A stretch of 64,000 nucleotides of DNA from CAZGSN01 sp964371655 (GTDB lineage Bacteria; Desulfobacterota; Binatia; HRBIN30), in NCBI GenBank assembly GCA_964371655.1, contig CAYJOD010000024.1, positions 13,394 to 77,393 on the forward strand, written 5' to 3'. This document shows positions 15,144 through 23,325 of the stretch, in pieces; positions within the stretch are counted from its first letter, which is position 1, and each line of letters starts with the position of its first letter. The notes under the pieces are model-generated. The model did not search any database and was not told the DNA's origin. It saw nothing but the letters and a program-made list of their open reading frames with translations. Position numbers and translations under genes: made by a program.

Positions 15144-15995
15144 TCAACGCGCCTCGACGACTCCGACGGCGGCGCCGACACCCCAATCGGCGCTGGCGTC
15201 TGTGAGTCCGACCGCAGCCGTCGGGCGAAGGATCAGGTCGACGGCCCCGAGCGGAATGCGAACATCGACACCGGGCTCGAACGCCAGGACATCCTGGTCG
15301 TCATCGCGGTCGATGCGCGAGCCCAAGAGCTCGCCGCGCACGCCGACTCGATCGTTGATCGCGTAGAAGAGCCCGACTCCATAGAACAGCACGTCGCTTG
15401 GATGGCGCGAATAGTAAGACCACGAATCGGAGCCCGTGAAGAACAAGTTGCCGACGTGAGCACGAACCTCGGTTGGCCCGATGATGGCGGCGGCGGTTGC
15501 GAATGGAGCGACGCCGAGCTCGCCGGCGCCGAGACCTTTGTCCTCGTCTCCACTGGGCAGAGACAGATCCAGGCCGCCGCCGACGTGAACGTACTCGGAA
15601 CGGAAGATGTACTTCCCGTACAGATTGATGTCCCCAAAGCCGTCTTCCTCGTCGTCGGCACAAATCGTCCTCCCGATGAAGGTCTCGCATGCCTTTCCAT
15701 CGACATGCCGGTACGGAAGGAGCAGACCCGCCTCCCAGGAAGCGCCGCCGTAGGCGAGGGTTGGCTGGATCGTCACCGCGTCGGTGTCTTGAGAGGTCTG
15801 GTGTCCAAAGGGATTGGCTTCATCCTCAGAGTGCGTCGCCCCAACCGCGAGCTCGGCCCAGAATCCGTTGGCTGTGGTCGTGTCGAAGGCAAACCTGTCG
15901 AAGCTTCGCATCGGCAGCTCAGCCGCCAGTGCCGGCGCTACCGCGCTCGCCAGCAACTCGATCACGCCCAAAGCACAAGTCACCCAGTTCGGCAT
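15144..15995 (-). CDS. Outer-membrane beta-barrel protein of unknown substrate
   Basis: This 283-residue protein has a signal peptide (MPNWVTCALGVIELLASAVAPALA-A, cleavage near residue 25). A series of alternating amphipathic strands follows: FWAELAVGATHS, TIQPTLAYGG, WEAGLLLPYRHV, DINLYGKYIF, VHVGGGLDLSLPSG, VRAHVGNLFF and so on. That is the look of the phenol-degradation MetA-like/transporter beta-barrel families. An internal Cys pair (KACETFIGRTICADD) may be a loop disulphide. ATG 15995 has AGGAGG upstream, deciding the start over an in-frame extension. It would sit in the outer membrane. No operon partner is seen. Confidence 0.8.
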   Translation of the reverse strand: MPNWVTCALGVIELLASAVAPALAAELPMRSFDRFAFDTTTANGFWAELAVGATHSEDEANPFGHQTSQDTDAVTIQPTLAYGGASWEAGLLLPYRHVDGKACETFIGRTICADDEEDGFGDINLYGKYIFRSEYVHVGGGLDLSLPSGDEDKGLGAGELGVAPFATAAAIIGPTEVRAHVGNLFFTGSDSWSYYSRHPSDVLFYGVGLFYAINDRVGVRGELLGSRIDRDDDQDVLAFEPGVDVRIPLGAVDLILRPTAAVGLTDASADWGVGAAVGVVEAR

Positions 15996-16366
15996 GCGCG
16001 GGTACCTCCTCGACCGACATGTTCCACGCAACATGCCATCGACGCACCGCCTCCGCCGGTCGGGACTATGTTGGTCGCGGTTCGATCTCTGTACTCACAC
16101 TGAGCACGCCGGAAGGCGCCTCGTTTTGTGTACGCGATCGCCATACAGCCACGCGGTGGATCCAGCGCCCCCACCCTCCGAGATGCTCGAGCAAGGCGCG
16201 TAGGACCGGTTATACTGGCCGGTCGGGTGGAAAATACGGCCGGCACAGCCGGCCCTACTCGTTTTGCGTCCACGGCCGCCAAGGAGTAAACGCTGCGGAG
16301 CGCGGAGAAATGCGTGCCGGCGGCCCGGCGTGATCGACTGTTGACTGTGAACGATAGATGGCGTCT
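15996..16366. other. 371-bp spacer between the beta-barrel and cytochrome genes
   Basis: No ORF of interest is seen. The spacer contains the second exact copy of the 21-bp palindromic repeat (16238-16258), with a further related GGCCGGTCGGG stretch just before it. Promoter elements for the beta-barrel gene should lie in its left half, but I cannot point to convincing boxes. Confidence 0.5.
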
Positions 16367-16825
16367 CTACTGCTTCTTCTCAGGCACGCGGAACTGGTCG
16401 TGACACGCCTTGCAGGTCGCAAACATTTTCTGCGCCGCATCGGGCACACCGTGGCCGGCTTTCGCCGCCGCGGCAAGATCCGCCGAAGCAGCGCCGAGCG
16501 CTTGCACGTCGGACTCGAACTTATCCCAGTCCTGCCAGATCTCAGCCTTGGCGCGCGAATTCTCATGGGTGCTTCCCTTCGGAAAAAGAGCAAGCACCTT
16601 ACCCGCCGCGGTATGAATCTCCGCCGCCGCCGGCCCGACCGGCTCGAAGTTGCCGGTCTTCATCGCGTCGCCGATGACCTTCGCATTCTTACCGACACCT
16701 TCCATCAACTCGTGGCGGTCGCGGATCGGCCCGGCCGGCAGCATGTCTAAAGCCATGTGCGCGATGGCGACTCCGGATGCACTTAGAGCGAGCGCCACAG
16801 CACCTACGAGAATTCGGACCTTCAT
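16367..16825 (-). CDS. Cytochrome c' family (c556-like) protein
   Basis: This 152-residue periplasmic heme protein has a signal peptide (MKVRILVGAVALALSASGVAIAH) and a four-helix-bundle sequence. The single heme motif C-K-A-C-H lies at about residues 138-142, close to the C-terminus, as is usual for cytochrome c'. GGAGG precedes the ATG at 16825 with good spacing. It follows the diheme cytochrome gene by 29 bp on the same strand and is almost certainly co-transcribed. Together they suggest a small periplasmic electron-transfer or NO-binding module. No oxidase or dehydrogenase is adjacent. Confidence 0.9.
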   Translation of the reverse strand: MKVRILVGAVALALSASGVAIAHMALDMLPAGPIRDRHELMEGVGKNAKVIGDAMKTGNFEPVGPAAAEIHTAAGKVLALFPKGSTHENSRAKAEIWQDWDKFESDVQALGAASADLAAAAKAGHGVPDAAQKMFATCKACHDQFRVPEKKQ

Positions 16826-16854
16826 GTCTACCTCCATCATCAAGTTGCTGGCAG

Positions 16855-17736
16855 CTACTTGCCGCCGACGTCGTTGTCAATCGCCGCCACCGACTTCACG
16901 TACACGGCGATGTCGCGCAAGGCCGCAGCCGGTGCGTCCTTGTAACCTGGAGCCCCACCGTGACCGTCGACCATGGCAGCCATGAAGCCCTGAACATTAT
17001 CGAAGTTCGGCAGCATGCCTCGCGTAAGAACATTGACGACGTCATCGACGTCCCATTCGCCGATGCCCGTCGCATGTGGCGTGATGTTGGGGACGGACTT
17101 GCCGCCAGGGCCAACGTCGCTACCGGCGAGGTACATCCTGGCGATCGGTACACCGAGACGGTTGCGCGGGGTGTGGCAATCGCCGCAGATGGCGACGTGA
17201 TCGACGAGATAGCGCCCGCGCTCGGCACCCGCCGCCGGAGCACGGACTCGATGCACGGCCACGGGCGCAAACAGCAGGTGCCAAGCGCGGTAGGCGAGCC
17301 GCGCCATCGGGACCTCTCCCTCGTGGGCGCGATTGCTGCGCTGGACCGGCTTCAAGCTACGCAGGAACGCGATCAGATCAGCAACGTCCGCGTCGGCCAT
17401 GCCGGCGTACAGGTAGTACGGCATGAGCGGTGCTTCGGTGCCGCGCCCGCGCACGTAGCCACCGCGAAGCGCGTGGTCGATGTCTTCATCACTCCAGTTC
17501 CCGATTCCAGTCTGCGGATCGGGGGTGATGTTGGTTGCGAAGAACTTGCCGAACGGCGTGGCAATCTCCTCGCCGCCGGCACCAACCGGTCCCTCCTTTG
17601 AGGTGTGGCAGCCACAGCCGCCGGCAAGCGCGAAGATCACACGTCCCCGCTCGACATCACCGCCGGCATGCGCCAACATCGGGCCGGTAATGAGTGCGAT
17701 CAACGCAGCGCCAACCCAAACCCCGCAGACGATCAT
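16855..17736 (-). CDS. Diheme c-type cytochrome with an unusual first heme motif
   Basis: This 293-residue protein has an N-terminal hydrophobic export segment (residues 5-24) and two class-I cytochrome c domains. The second heme site is canonical (C-G-D-C-H, in AICGDCHTPRNRLG). The first reads GGCGCHTSK, giving C41-G-C43-H44 with only one residue between the cysteines instead of two. Sequences such as FFATNITPDPQTGIGNWSDE and VPNITPHATGIGEWDVDD show the two repeats and resemble alcohol-dehydrogenase-type cytochrome subunits. It is the first gene of a two-cytochrome operon. No strong Shine-Dalgarno was found before the ATG. Confidence 0.88.
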   Translation of the reverse strand: MIVCGVWVGAALIALITGPMLAHAGGDVERGRVIFALAGGCGCHTSKEGPVGAGGEEIATPFGKFFATNITPDPQTGIGNWSDEDIDHALRGGYVRGRGTEAPLMPYYLYAGMADADVADLIAFLRSLKPVQRSNRAHEGEVPMARLAYRAWHLLFAPVAVHRVRAPAAGAERGRYLVDHVAICGDCHTPRNRLGVPIARMYLAGSDVGPGGKSVPNITPHATGIGEWDVDDVVNVLTRGMLPNFDNVQGFMAAMVDGHGGAPGYKDAPAAALRDIAVYVKSVAAIDNDVGGK

Positions 17737-17877
17737 TGTGACAGGGGAGCATACTCCAACGCGTTTGGCGATGTGTGTCGACTCACCCCTTGCACCTCTA
17801 AATCCAAGCCAGTTGCGACAGCCTGTTTTTACTACCCCCTTGGCGCCCGAGCGCCGATAGACAGAAGGAGAATGGTC

Positions 17878-18522
17878 ATGCCGACGGTATTTGGAATCAA
17901 CGCCTCACCCTTTGTTCGTAAGGTGCGAGTGTTCTTGGCGGAGAAAGGCATCGCCTACAACCTCGACCCGGTGATCCCGGTCAACGTCTCCGACGACTTC
18001 AAGAAGATGAGCCCACTCGGGAAGATCCCGGTATACCAAGACGGCGATAAGGTACTGCCGGACTCATCGGTCATTTGCGCCTACCTGGAGAAGATCCACC
18101 CACAGCCGCCACTCTATCCGTCCGACCCCTTCGAGTACGCGCGCGCTCTCTGGTTCGAAGAGTATGCGGACACCGCACTGGTGAACGTGTTCGGGCCAAA
18201 GATCTTCTTCCAGAAGGTCATCAACCCGGCATTCTTCGGAAAGCCAACCGATGAAGAGATCGTCAACAAGGCTGTGAACGAAGAGCTGCCGCCGTTGTTC
18301 AACTACCTCGAGAGCCAGATCAAGGGAGCGCATCTGGCGGGACCGAGCTTCTCGATTGCGGACATTGCCGTGGGCTCTCAGTTCGTCAACTTGCATCACG
18401 CCGGCTACGGTGCCGCCCCGAAGCAATGGCCCAACCTGGCCAAGTACGTGGCAGCGATCCACGCGCGGCCATCGTTCAAAGCCCTGATCGACGAAGAGGC
18501 GCCGCAGTTCGCGAAGGGATAG
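17878..18522 (+). CDS. Glutathione S-transferase family protein
   Basis: This 214-residue protein has a thioredoxin-like N-terminal domain (FGINASPFVRKVRVFLAEKG, then GKIPVYQDGDKVLPDSSVICAYLE with the cis-Pro and the D-S glutathione-contact pair). An all-helical C-terminal domain with FSIADIAVGSQF follows, where the conserved Asp is the N-cap of the folding motif. GGAG lies seven bases before the ATG at 17878; the upstream ATG at 17872 is too close. It would conjugate or reduce electrophiles with glutathione; the substrate is unknown. A degraded second GST lies 100 bp downstream. Confidence 0.92.
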   Translation: MPTVFGINASPFVRKVRVFLAEKGIAYNLDPVIPVNVSDDFKKMSPLGKIPVYQDGDKVLPDSSVICAYLEKIHPQPPLYPSDPFEYARALWFEEYADTALVNVFGPKIFFQKVINPAFFGKPTDEEIVNKAVNEELPPLFNYLESQIKGAHLAGPSFSIADIAVGSQFVNLHHAGYGAAPKQWPNLAKYVAAIHARPSFKALIDEEAPQFAKG

Positions 18523-18531
18523 GTTCTGGGG

Positions 18532-18608
18532 TTCGGGGGTTCGGGGGTTCGGGGGTTCGGGGGGTAAGACCCTTGGCCCCTTGACCCCTAACCCCTTGAA
18601 CCCTTTCC
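18532..18608. repeat. GGGTTCGGG tandem units facing a CCCTTGACCCC-type arm
   Basis: Four near-perfect 8-9-bp GGGTTCGGG units (18532-18564) are followed by a complementary-style C-rich arm (to about 18608), making a long imperfect hairpin behind the GST gene. The C-rich arm resembles those at 20404-20438 and 23341-23379. Confidence 0.65.
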
Positions 18609-18623
18609 CGGTGGAGAGACGCA

Positions 18624-18790
18624 ATGCACGGACCGGTACTCTGGCAATTTCGTTTCTCGCACTTCAACGAGAAAGCGCGCTGGGCTCTGGATCACAAGGG
18701 GATCGCGCATCGTTGTCGAAGCATCCGGCGTTTCAGTGGGGACTCGAAATGTTCCGGTGCCACCGCGGCAAGTCGGCGGAGGTGGTGTAG
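18624..18790 (+). pseudogene. Remnant of a second glutathione S-transferase
   Basis: ATG 18624, with GGAG upstream, starts MHGPVLWQFRFSHFNEKARW and continues ALDHKGIAHR, a clear GST N-terminus with the SHFNEKARWALDHKG helix. The frame then breaks. In another frame, after about 60 bases, a short stretch HPAFQWGLEMFRCHRGKSAE resembles the far C-terminal helix of such GSTs and ends at a stop near 18790. The middle of the gene, roughly 150 residues, is missing, so this looks like an internal deletion with a frameshift. Confidence 0.7.
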
Positions 18791-18880
18791 AGGTCGGCAC
18801 CGACGACGTTCCCCGCAATGAGAGGAAGCCAAGTTCGCGAACGTCCGTTGGCTGCATCAGACCCGAGACAGCATCCACAA

Positions 18881-19387
18881 ATGCTCAACTGTCCAACCTG
18901 CCACCTACCTATGAAGCGGACGCCACACGACCGAGTGTGGAAGTGCGAACGTTGCGGCAGCTGTGCGACCACACTTGCGGCGCTGCGGACCTTCTGTGAG
19001 CCGCGAGCGGTCCAGCACTTGTGGCAATGCGCATCGACAAACGCGCGGCCCGGTGGGCGTGCCTGCGCGGCGTGTCGAAACCCGATGCGACAGATCTCAC
19101 TACAGTCCTACGTGCCCGGGTTGGTCCTCGATGTCTGCACGCCCTGCGAGCTCGTTTGGTTCGACCCCGGCGAGTTAGCCCAGCTGCCGAAACCGCGGCC
19201 GCTGTCAGCGCAGGGAGAGAAGCTGGTTGCGGGACTCGAGGAGGAACTGAAGAGCGAGCGACCAAACGTGGAATGGGTCGAGGCCCTCAACCTAGCGATG
19301 CCAGGGGGCGTTGCCGTGCATTTCGCTCCCCACTTGATCCGCGGGCTCATCGCTCTCCTACGCGCGATCGGAATACCCGGTGCCTGA
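18881..19387 (+). CDS. Zinc-ribbon protein (zf-TFIIB-like)
   Basis: This 168-residue protein has several CxxC pairs: CPTC at its N-terminus with PMKR, CERC, then ACAACRNPMRQ and CTPCELVWFDPGELAQL. The last two form the C-P-x-C...C-x-x-C-x-x-x-W-x-D-x-G-E-L signature of zf-TFIIB ribbons. The rest is helical, with a C-terminal apolar helix (HLIRGLIALLRAIGIPG). The start at 18881 gives MLNCPTC, the standard position; the open frame upstream overlaps the GST remnant. Function is unknown. Confidence 0.75.
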   Translation: MLNCPTCHLPMKRTPHDRVWKCERCGSCATTLAALRTFCEPRAVQHLWQCASTNARPGGRACAACRNPMRQISLQSYVPGLVLDVCTPCELVWFDPGELAQLPKPRPLSAQGEKLVAGLEEELKSERPNVEWVEALNLAMPGGVAVHFAPHLIRGLIALLRAIGIPGA

Positions 19388-19433
19388 CTGCTTTGGAAAG
19401 AGAAGCCGGTGGAGCGCGTCATCTTGATAGCTC

Positions 19434-19503
19434 AGGCTCTCATCCCTTGGCGCCTTTGCGTCTTCGCGCGAGGTAATGCCAGATGGTTCTCGCGCCAAGA
19501 CGC
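19434..19503. repeat. Inverted repeat of the 'CGCCAAGGCGCAAAG' type
   Basis: CCTTGGCGCCTTTGCGTCTT on the left faces CGCCAAGACGCCAAGGCGCA on the right with a short loop. The spacer 19388-19673 otherwise shows no gene. This family of palindromic intergenic sequence is common in large bacterial genomes. Confidence 0.65.
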
Positions 19504-19673
19504 CAAGGCGCAAAGTGCTTGGTCAACGCTTGCGAAAAAGTGGGCATAGCGGCTCAGAGCCTGCCGGTCGCCTGTGATTCGCGGCTTGCCAGCGACAGCG
19601 AACGATTCCACCGGTGGCTTGACGACAAGCTGACTCTTGCGGCAAGCAGTCTCAGGACTTTCCGGGGGTGATC

Positions 19674-20375
19674 ATGAGCGACGGCAGCACAGGGTTACGA
19701 GAACTGGCCAAGAACATCTGGATCGCGGAGCGGGATCAGCGCTTCTACGGACTCGAGGTGGGGACGCGCATGACCGTGATGCGTCTCGCCAACGGGAGCC
19801 TGCTGCTGCACTCCCCGGTCGCGCTCGATCCCGGGCTGCGTCGCGAGCTCGATGCGCTCGGACCCGTCCGCTTTGTCGTGGCTCCGAATCGAGTCCACCA
19901 CCTCTACGCCGGCGCGGTGACGCAGGCCTATCCGGAGGCGCGCTTGTGGGTCGCGCCGGGACTCGAGCGCAAGCGTCCCGACCTAAAGTTTGTCGCGGTC
20001 CTCGGCGACGAAGCGCCGGCCGAGTGGCGGGATGAAGTAGGTCAGACCTTCTTTCGTGGCCGCCCGTACGAGAACGAGGTCGTTTTCGTGCATCACCCGA
20101 GCCGTACTCTCATCCTCTGCGATCTCGCCTTCAACATCGGGCCGCGGGCTGCCGGGCTAACGCGCTTGCTCATGAAGCTGATCCGCAGCTACGGCCGCTT
20201 CGGCCCGTCAAAGCTGGATCCATTGCTGGTCCGCGATCGCCAGGCGGCGCGCCAGAGTTTAGAGCGTATCCTCGCCTGGGACTTCGACCGCATCGTGGTC
20301 GCCCACGGCGAGGTACTCGAGAGCGGCGGCCACGAAGCCCTGCGCCAGGGCTACTCGTGGCTGCTCACGCCGTGA
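19674..20375 (+). CDS. DUF4336 family protein (metallo-hydrolase-like)
   Basis: This 233-residue protein contains RELAKNIWIAERDQRFYGLEVGTRMTVMRL, FVVAPNRVHHLYAGA, TFFRGRPYENEVVFVHHPSRTLILCDLAFN and VVAHGEVLESGG. These are hallmarks of DUF4336, which appears related to metallo-beta-lactamase-like folds: His pairs at HH and a late HG remain. The reaction is unknown. The ATG at 19674 is preceded by a GGGGG tract; an in-frame GTG at 19668 is the alternative. Confidence 0.8.
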   Translation: MSDGSTGLRELAKNIWIAERDQRFYGLEVGTRMTVMRLANGSLLLHSPVALDPGLRRELDALGPVRFVVAPNRVHHLYAGAVTQAYPEARLWVAPGLERKRPDLKFVAVLGDEAPAEWRDEVGQTFFRGRPYENEVVFVHHPSRTLILCDLAFNIGPRAAGLTRLLMKLIRSYGRFGPSKLDPLLVRDRQAARQSLERILAWDFDRIVVAHGEVLESGGHEALRQGYSWLLTP

Positions 20376-20403
20376 CGGAAAAATGGGAAGCTCGCAGACT
20401 GGG

Positions 20404-20605
20404 CAGGGACAAAGGGATCGAGGGGCAAAGGGATGTGATGTCAGCTCGCCCGCATTACTTGCGAGAGACGGTTAGTTCCTGATCGGGAAAGCCTTGGGCG
20501 GCGCGGAAAGGAAATGGAAAACCGGAAACAGCAAACCGGAAACCGGAAACGGATAAATTTGCCGGTTTTTCATCTCCGGTTTTCGGTTTCCTGTTTTTCA
20601 TTTCT
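20404..20605. repeat. Two inverted-repeat elements between DUF4336 and BCAT genes
   Basis: At 20404-20438 lies a unit with GGGACAAAGGGATCGAGGGG, matching the complement of 23341-23379. At 20511-20605 the arms GGAAAACCGGAAAC and the complementary TTTCGGTTTCCTG series form a long hairpin of the same family as 1790-1897. No gene is seen in 20376-20697. Confidence 0.75.
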
Positions 20606-20697
20606 TCCTGTTCCGATCCGGCTCTGTCGGGTTAGCCGATCGCGAAACGATCCGCTGGTGCACGCGGCGCGCGGCGCGCATCGATCCCGTCACCGAC

Positions 20698-21567
20698 TCA
20701 CCAGACGGGGTCGCCCTCGCGTCGAACCATTGCCTGGAAGACCTCGGTCAAGCGCCGCGTCAGGACGCCCGGCGTGCCGTCGCCAATCGGTCGGCCGTCG
20801 ATCTCGGTTACCGGCATGAGCTCCGCGCCGGTTCCGCTCACGAAGCACTCGTCGGCCACGTACAGATCGTAGCGAGTCAAGCGGGTCTCGGCGGCAGCGA
20901 CTCCAGCTTCGGCCGCGAGCTCCAGAACCGCGCCGCGCGTGATCCCTTCGAGGGCGCCGTCTTGGGGTGACGGGGTCAGCAAGCGGCCATTGCGGACGAC
21001 GAACAGGTTGTCGGCCGTGCACTCGGCAACGTAGCCGGCGGCGTTCAGCATGATCGCTTCCTCGGCACCGCAGCGCTGTGCATCGATCTTCGCCAAAATG
21101 TTCTTCAGGTAGTTGAGCGACTTGACACGCGAGTCGAAGGCTTCATGCGACACCTGGCGCGTCGCCGAGGTGATCACCTTGATGCCGCGCGCGTAGAGCT
21201 CGCGGGGATAGACGCGAATGTCGGTGACGATCACAAAGATCGTCGGCTTCGGACAACTGCGCGGGTCGATGCCGAGGTCGCCGACGCCGCGTGTCACCAC
21301 CAGACGAATGTACCCATCCTCCTTGCGGTTACGCCGCACCGACTCCGAAACGACGGCGGCCATCTCGGCGATCGGGATCGGAATCTCCAACGCCAGCGCT
21401 CGCGCCGACGCGTACAGACGCTGCAGGTGTGCCTCGAGTCGGAAGATGCGCCGGTTATAGACGCGGATGCCTTCGAAGATGCCATCGCCGTAGAGCAAGC
21501 CGTGATCGAACACGGAGACCTTCGCTTCGTCGCGCGAGCACCATTGTCCATCGATGTAGATCTCCAT
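20698..21567 (-). CDS. ilvE: Branched-chain amino acid aminotransferase (class IV, PLP)
   Basis: This 289-residue protein is a fold-type IV transaminase that converts 2-oxoacids and glutamate to Val, Leu or Ile. Visible are the N-terminal WCSRDEAKVSVFDHGLLYGDGIFEGIRVY, the arginine-containing YIRLVVTRGVGDLGI, the catalytic region RVKSLNYLKNILAK with the PLP lysine, MLNAAGYVAECTADNLFVV and the phosphate cup around GITRGAVLELA and SGTGAELMPV. The length fits BCAT; D-amino-acid or aminodeoxychorismate lyase relatives are less likely because of the GIFEGIR signature. It is monocistronic on the minus strand. Confidence 0.92.
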   Translation of the reverse strand: MEIYIDGQWCSRDEAKVSVFDHGLLYGDGIFEGIRVYNRRIFRLEAHLQRLYASARALALEIPIPIAEMAAVVSESVRRNRKEDGYIRLVVTRGVGDLGIDPRSCPKPTIFVIVTDIRVYPRELYARGIKVITSATRQVSHEAFDSRVKSLNYLKNILAKIDAQRCGAEEAIMLNAAGYVAECTADNLFVVRNGRLLTPSPQDGALEGITRGAVLELAAEAGVAAAETRLTRYDLYVADECFVSGTGAELMPVTEIDGRPIGDGTPGVLTRRLTEVFQAMVRREGDPVW

Positions 21568-21712
21568 TCACTCCTCCGATAGACGCGTTGCCTAGCATCT
21601 CCGCACGTGGCAGGCAGCCAGCCGACCTCGATCGTGGAATAGATCCGGAGGAGGCAGCCGGCCGCGCTTCACGTCGAGCCTCCAACTCCGAAGAGCACGG
21701 GGGCGCAGGCAT

Positions 21713-22081
21713 TCACTGCCGGATTCGGACCCGATGTACTTCCACGAGAAACAGCTTGCCGTGATAGAATGCCTGCTGCGGATGGGCGTCCAAGAACCCC
21801 AGTAGCCGCGCCATGAGATGCGGAATGATCTCCGGGTGGTTGTGGAGTTGAATGCCCACGATGCCGAGGTGGCGGGCAGGCGGATAGCTCACGATGTCAG
21901 CGAAGTCGCCGTTGAGGGACAGGAGAACCGCGTCCAGTTCCTGCGCTCTAGCGATGACTACCGAATCGAGCGAGCGAATAGGTAGGACATCCCGCAGCGC
22001 CACGACGTGATGTCCGCGCCGCCGAAGCGTCTCCGTGATTTCTGCCGGCACGCACTGGTCGCTGAAGAAGCGTAGGCTCAC
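21713..22081 (-). CDS. DUF5615 PIN-like protein, probable toxin of a TA pair
   Basis: This 122-residue protein begins MSLRFFSDQCVPAEITETLRRRGHHVV and contains LDAVLLSLNGDFADIV. The acidic residues at the start and middle are those expected of PIN-like (Mut7-C/DUF5615) nucleases. Its GTG start overlaps the stop codon of the upstream DUF433 gene by four bases, so the two are translationally coupled. By family knowledge such pairs are VapBC-like; RNase activity is inferred, not shown. Confidence 0.8.
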   Translation of the reverse strand: MSLRFFSDQCVPAEITETLRRRGHHVVALRDVLPIRSLDSVVIARAQELDAVLLSLNGDFADIVSYPPARHLGIVGIQLHNHPEIIPHLMARLLGFLDAHPQQAFYHGKLFLVEVHRVRIRQ

Positions 22082-22299
22082 GCGGTGACAGCTTCGAAGT
22101 CAGCCAATGCGCGGGCGTAGTCCAGACACGCCGCGACATCGGCGGTCGTGAGGTCCGGGAACTCGTTGAGAATGGCGGCCGTCTCTCGTCCCGCAGCTAA
22201 GTAGCCCAACACCAGGGCGGCCGGTATCCGCGTGCCTTTGATGCATGGCTTGCCTCGCAAGATCTGCGGATCGCTAAGAATTCTGTCTTGCCAATTCAT
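22078..22299 (-). CDS. DUF433 antitoxin-like protein
   Basis: This 73-residue protein has the DUF433 signature: ILSDPQILRGKPCIKGTRIP, then an LGYLAAGRETAAILNEFPDLTTADVAACLDYA helix-turn-helix-like part. TGGAG precedes the ATG. It is the first gene of the pair with the DUF5615 protein, the usual order for antitoxin then toxin. It probably binds the toxin and its own promoter. Confidence 0.85.
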   Translation of the reverse strand: MNWQDRILSDPQILRGKPCIKGTRIPAALVLGYLAAGRETAAILNEFPDLTTADVAACLDYARALADFEAVTA

Positions 22300-22626
22300 C
22301 GGGCTCCAGGCGAATTCGATGCTCTATTAAGCTTATGGCCCAAGCCCCGCGAGCTTGCAACCGAGGTCTACGGAAACTGAGATTCAGAGTAAGCAACGGT
22401 AGCCACGGCCTGCCGGCCGCGGCTACATGCGTACCGACCTTACGGCAGTTGTCGTAGCTGCGCTCGCCAGAGCGTCGCTACGGGTAGATTTCAAGCACCG
22501 ATCTGCACGCGAACAGCGACCGCCACCGTCTGGCGACGGCGGCTACGTTTGCTTTCCATTAATCCCGGAGGTTGCAAGTAGCGAGTGAGATGGGCCGGGC
22601 CGGCAAAAGCTGCTACTTGCCCCACG
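22300..22626. repeat. Intergenic region with GTAGC-type hairpins
   Basis: Three short hairpins with GTAGCC/GGCTAC or GTAGC/GCTAC ends lie between 22390 and 22552, some enclosing CGCTCGCCAGAGCG. Related GGCGAGCGCGGCTACGG appears at about 9390-9408. No ORF is supported. Confidence 0.55.
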
Positions 22627-23325
22627 ATGGCCGTCAAGGTTCAGATCGCGGGCGTGTCGAGCTTGGAGGAAGCGCTCGCCGCCGAGCGCTTCGGCGCCGA
22701 TGCCCTAGGCTTCACTCTGCGATTACCGACCGGGATTCATGACGGGCTCACCGAAGCCAAGGCGCGCTCCATCATTACCGCCTTGCCGCCCTTCATCAGC
22801 GCTGTCGTCATCACGTACGCCGACAACGCGCGCGACGTGGTCGAGTTGTGCCGTTACGTCGGTGCCGCCACCGTGCAGCTGCACGGCGATTTCGCCGTCG
22901 GGGATGTCGAGCTGGTCCGTTCGGCGCTACCGCACTTGAAGATCATCCGCGCCGTCCATGTCACCGGCCCCGAGGCGGTGGCGAAGGCGCGGGCGTTGGA
23001 GCGCCGCGCCGACGCCTTGATTCTCGATACCTACGATGCCGAAAGCGGCAGACACGGCGCGACCGGCAAGACCCACGATTGGAGCATCAGCCGGCGGATC
23101 GTAGAGAGAGCGCGCGTGCCCGTGATTCTTGCTGGGGGGTTGACCGCCGCCAACGTGGGCGAAGCGATCGCAGCGGTGCGTCCCTGGGCGGTAGACGTTC
23201 ACACAGGTATTGAAGCTGAGGATGGGACGCGAGACTTTGCGAAGCTGGAGAGCTTCATCCGTGCCGCCAAGGCTGCAACCTTGGTAGGGGCCAAGGAATC
23301 GAGGGGCAAAGGGTCAGAGGGATGA
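22627..23325 (+). CDS. Phosphoribosylanthranilate isomerase-like (TrpF-like) protein lacking the catalytic Cys
   Basis: This 232-residue TIM-barrel protein aligns with TrpF along its length: VELCRYVGAATVQLHGD, LILDTYDAESGRHGATGKTHDW and VPVILAGGLTAANVGEAI followed by AVDVHTGIEAEDGTRD. The Asp of LDTYD corresponds to the general acid, and the phosphate-binding G-G loop is present. At the N-terminus the invariant K-I-C-G of TrpF is Q-I-A-G (A8), so the general-base Cys is missing. The RSPR/KSPR substrate loop is also not recognisable (LRLPTGIHDG). It stands alone, away from trp genes. The last residues run into an intergenic repeat. It may catalyse another sugar-phosphate reaction. Confidence 0.8.
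   Translation: MAVKVQIAGVSSLEEALAAERFGADALGFTLRLPTGIHDGLTEAKARSIITALPPFISAVVITYADNARDVVELCRYVGAATVQLHGDFAVGDVELVRSALPHLKIIRAVHVTGPEAVAKARALERRADALILDTYDAESGRHGATGKTHDWSISRRIVERARVPVILAGGLTAANVGEAIAAVRPWAVDVHTGIEAEDGTRDFAKLESFIRAAKAATLVGAKESRGKGSEG

Noticed and set aside
14994..16103. 369-residue plus-strand ORF
   Set aside because: Shadow of the beta-barrel gene, which has a signal peptide, a good ribosome-binding site and strand pattern on the minus strand.
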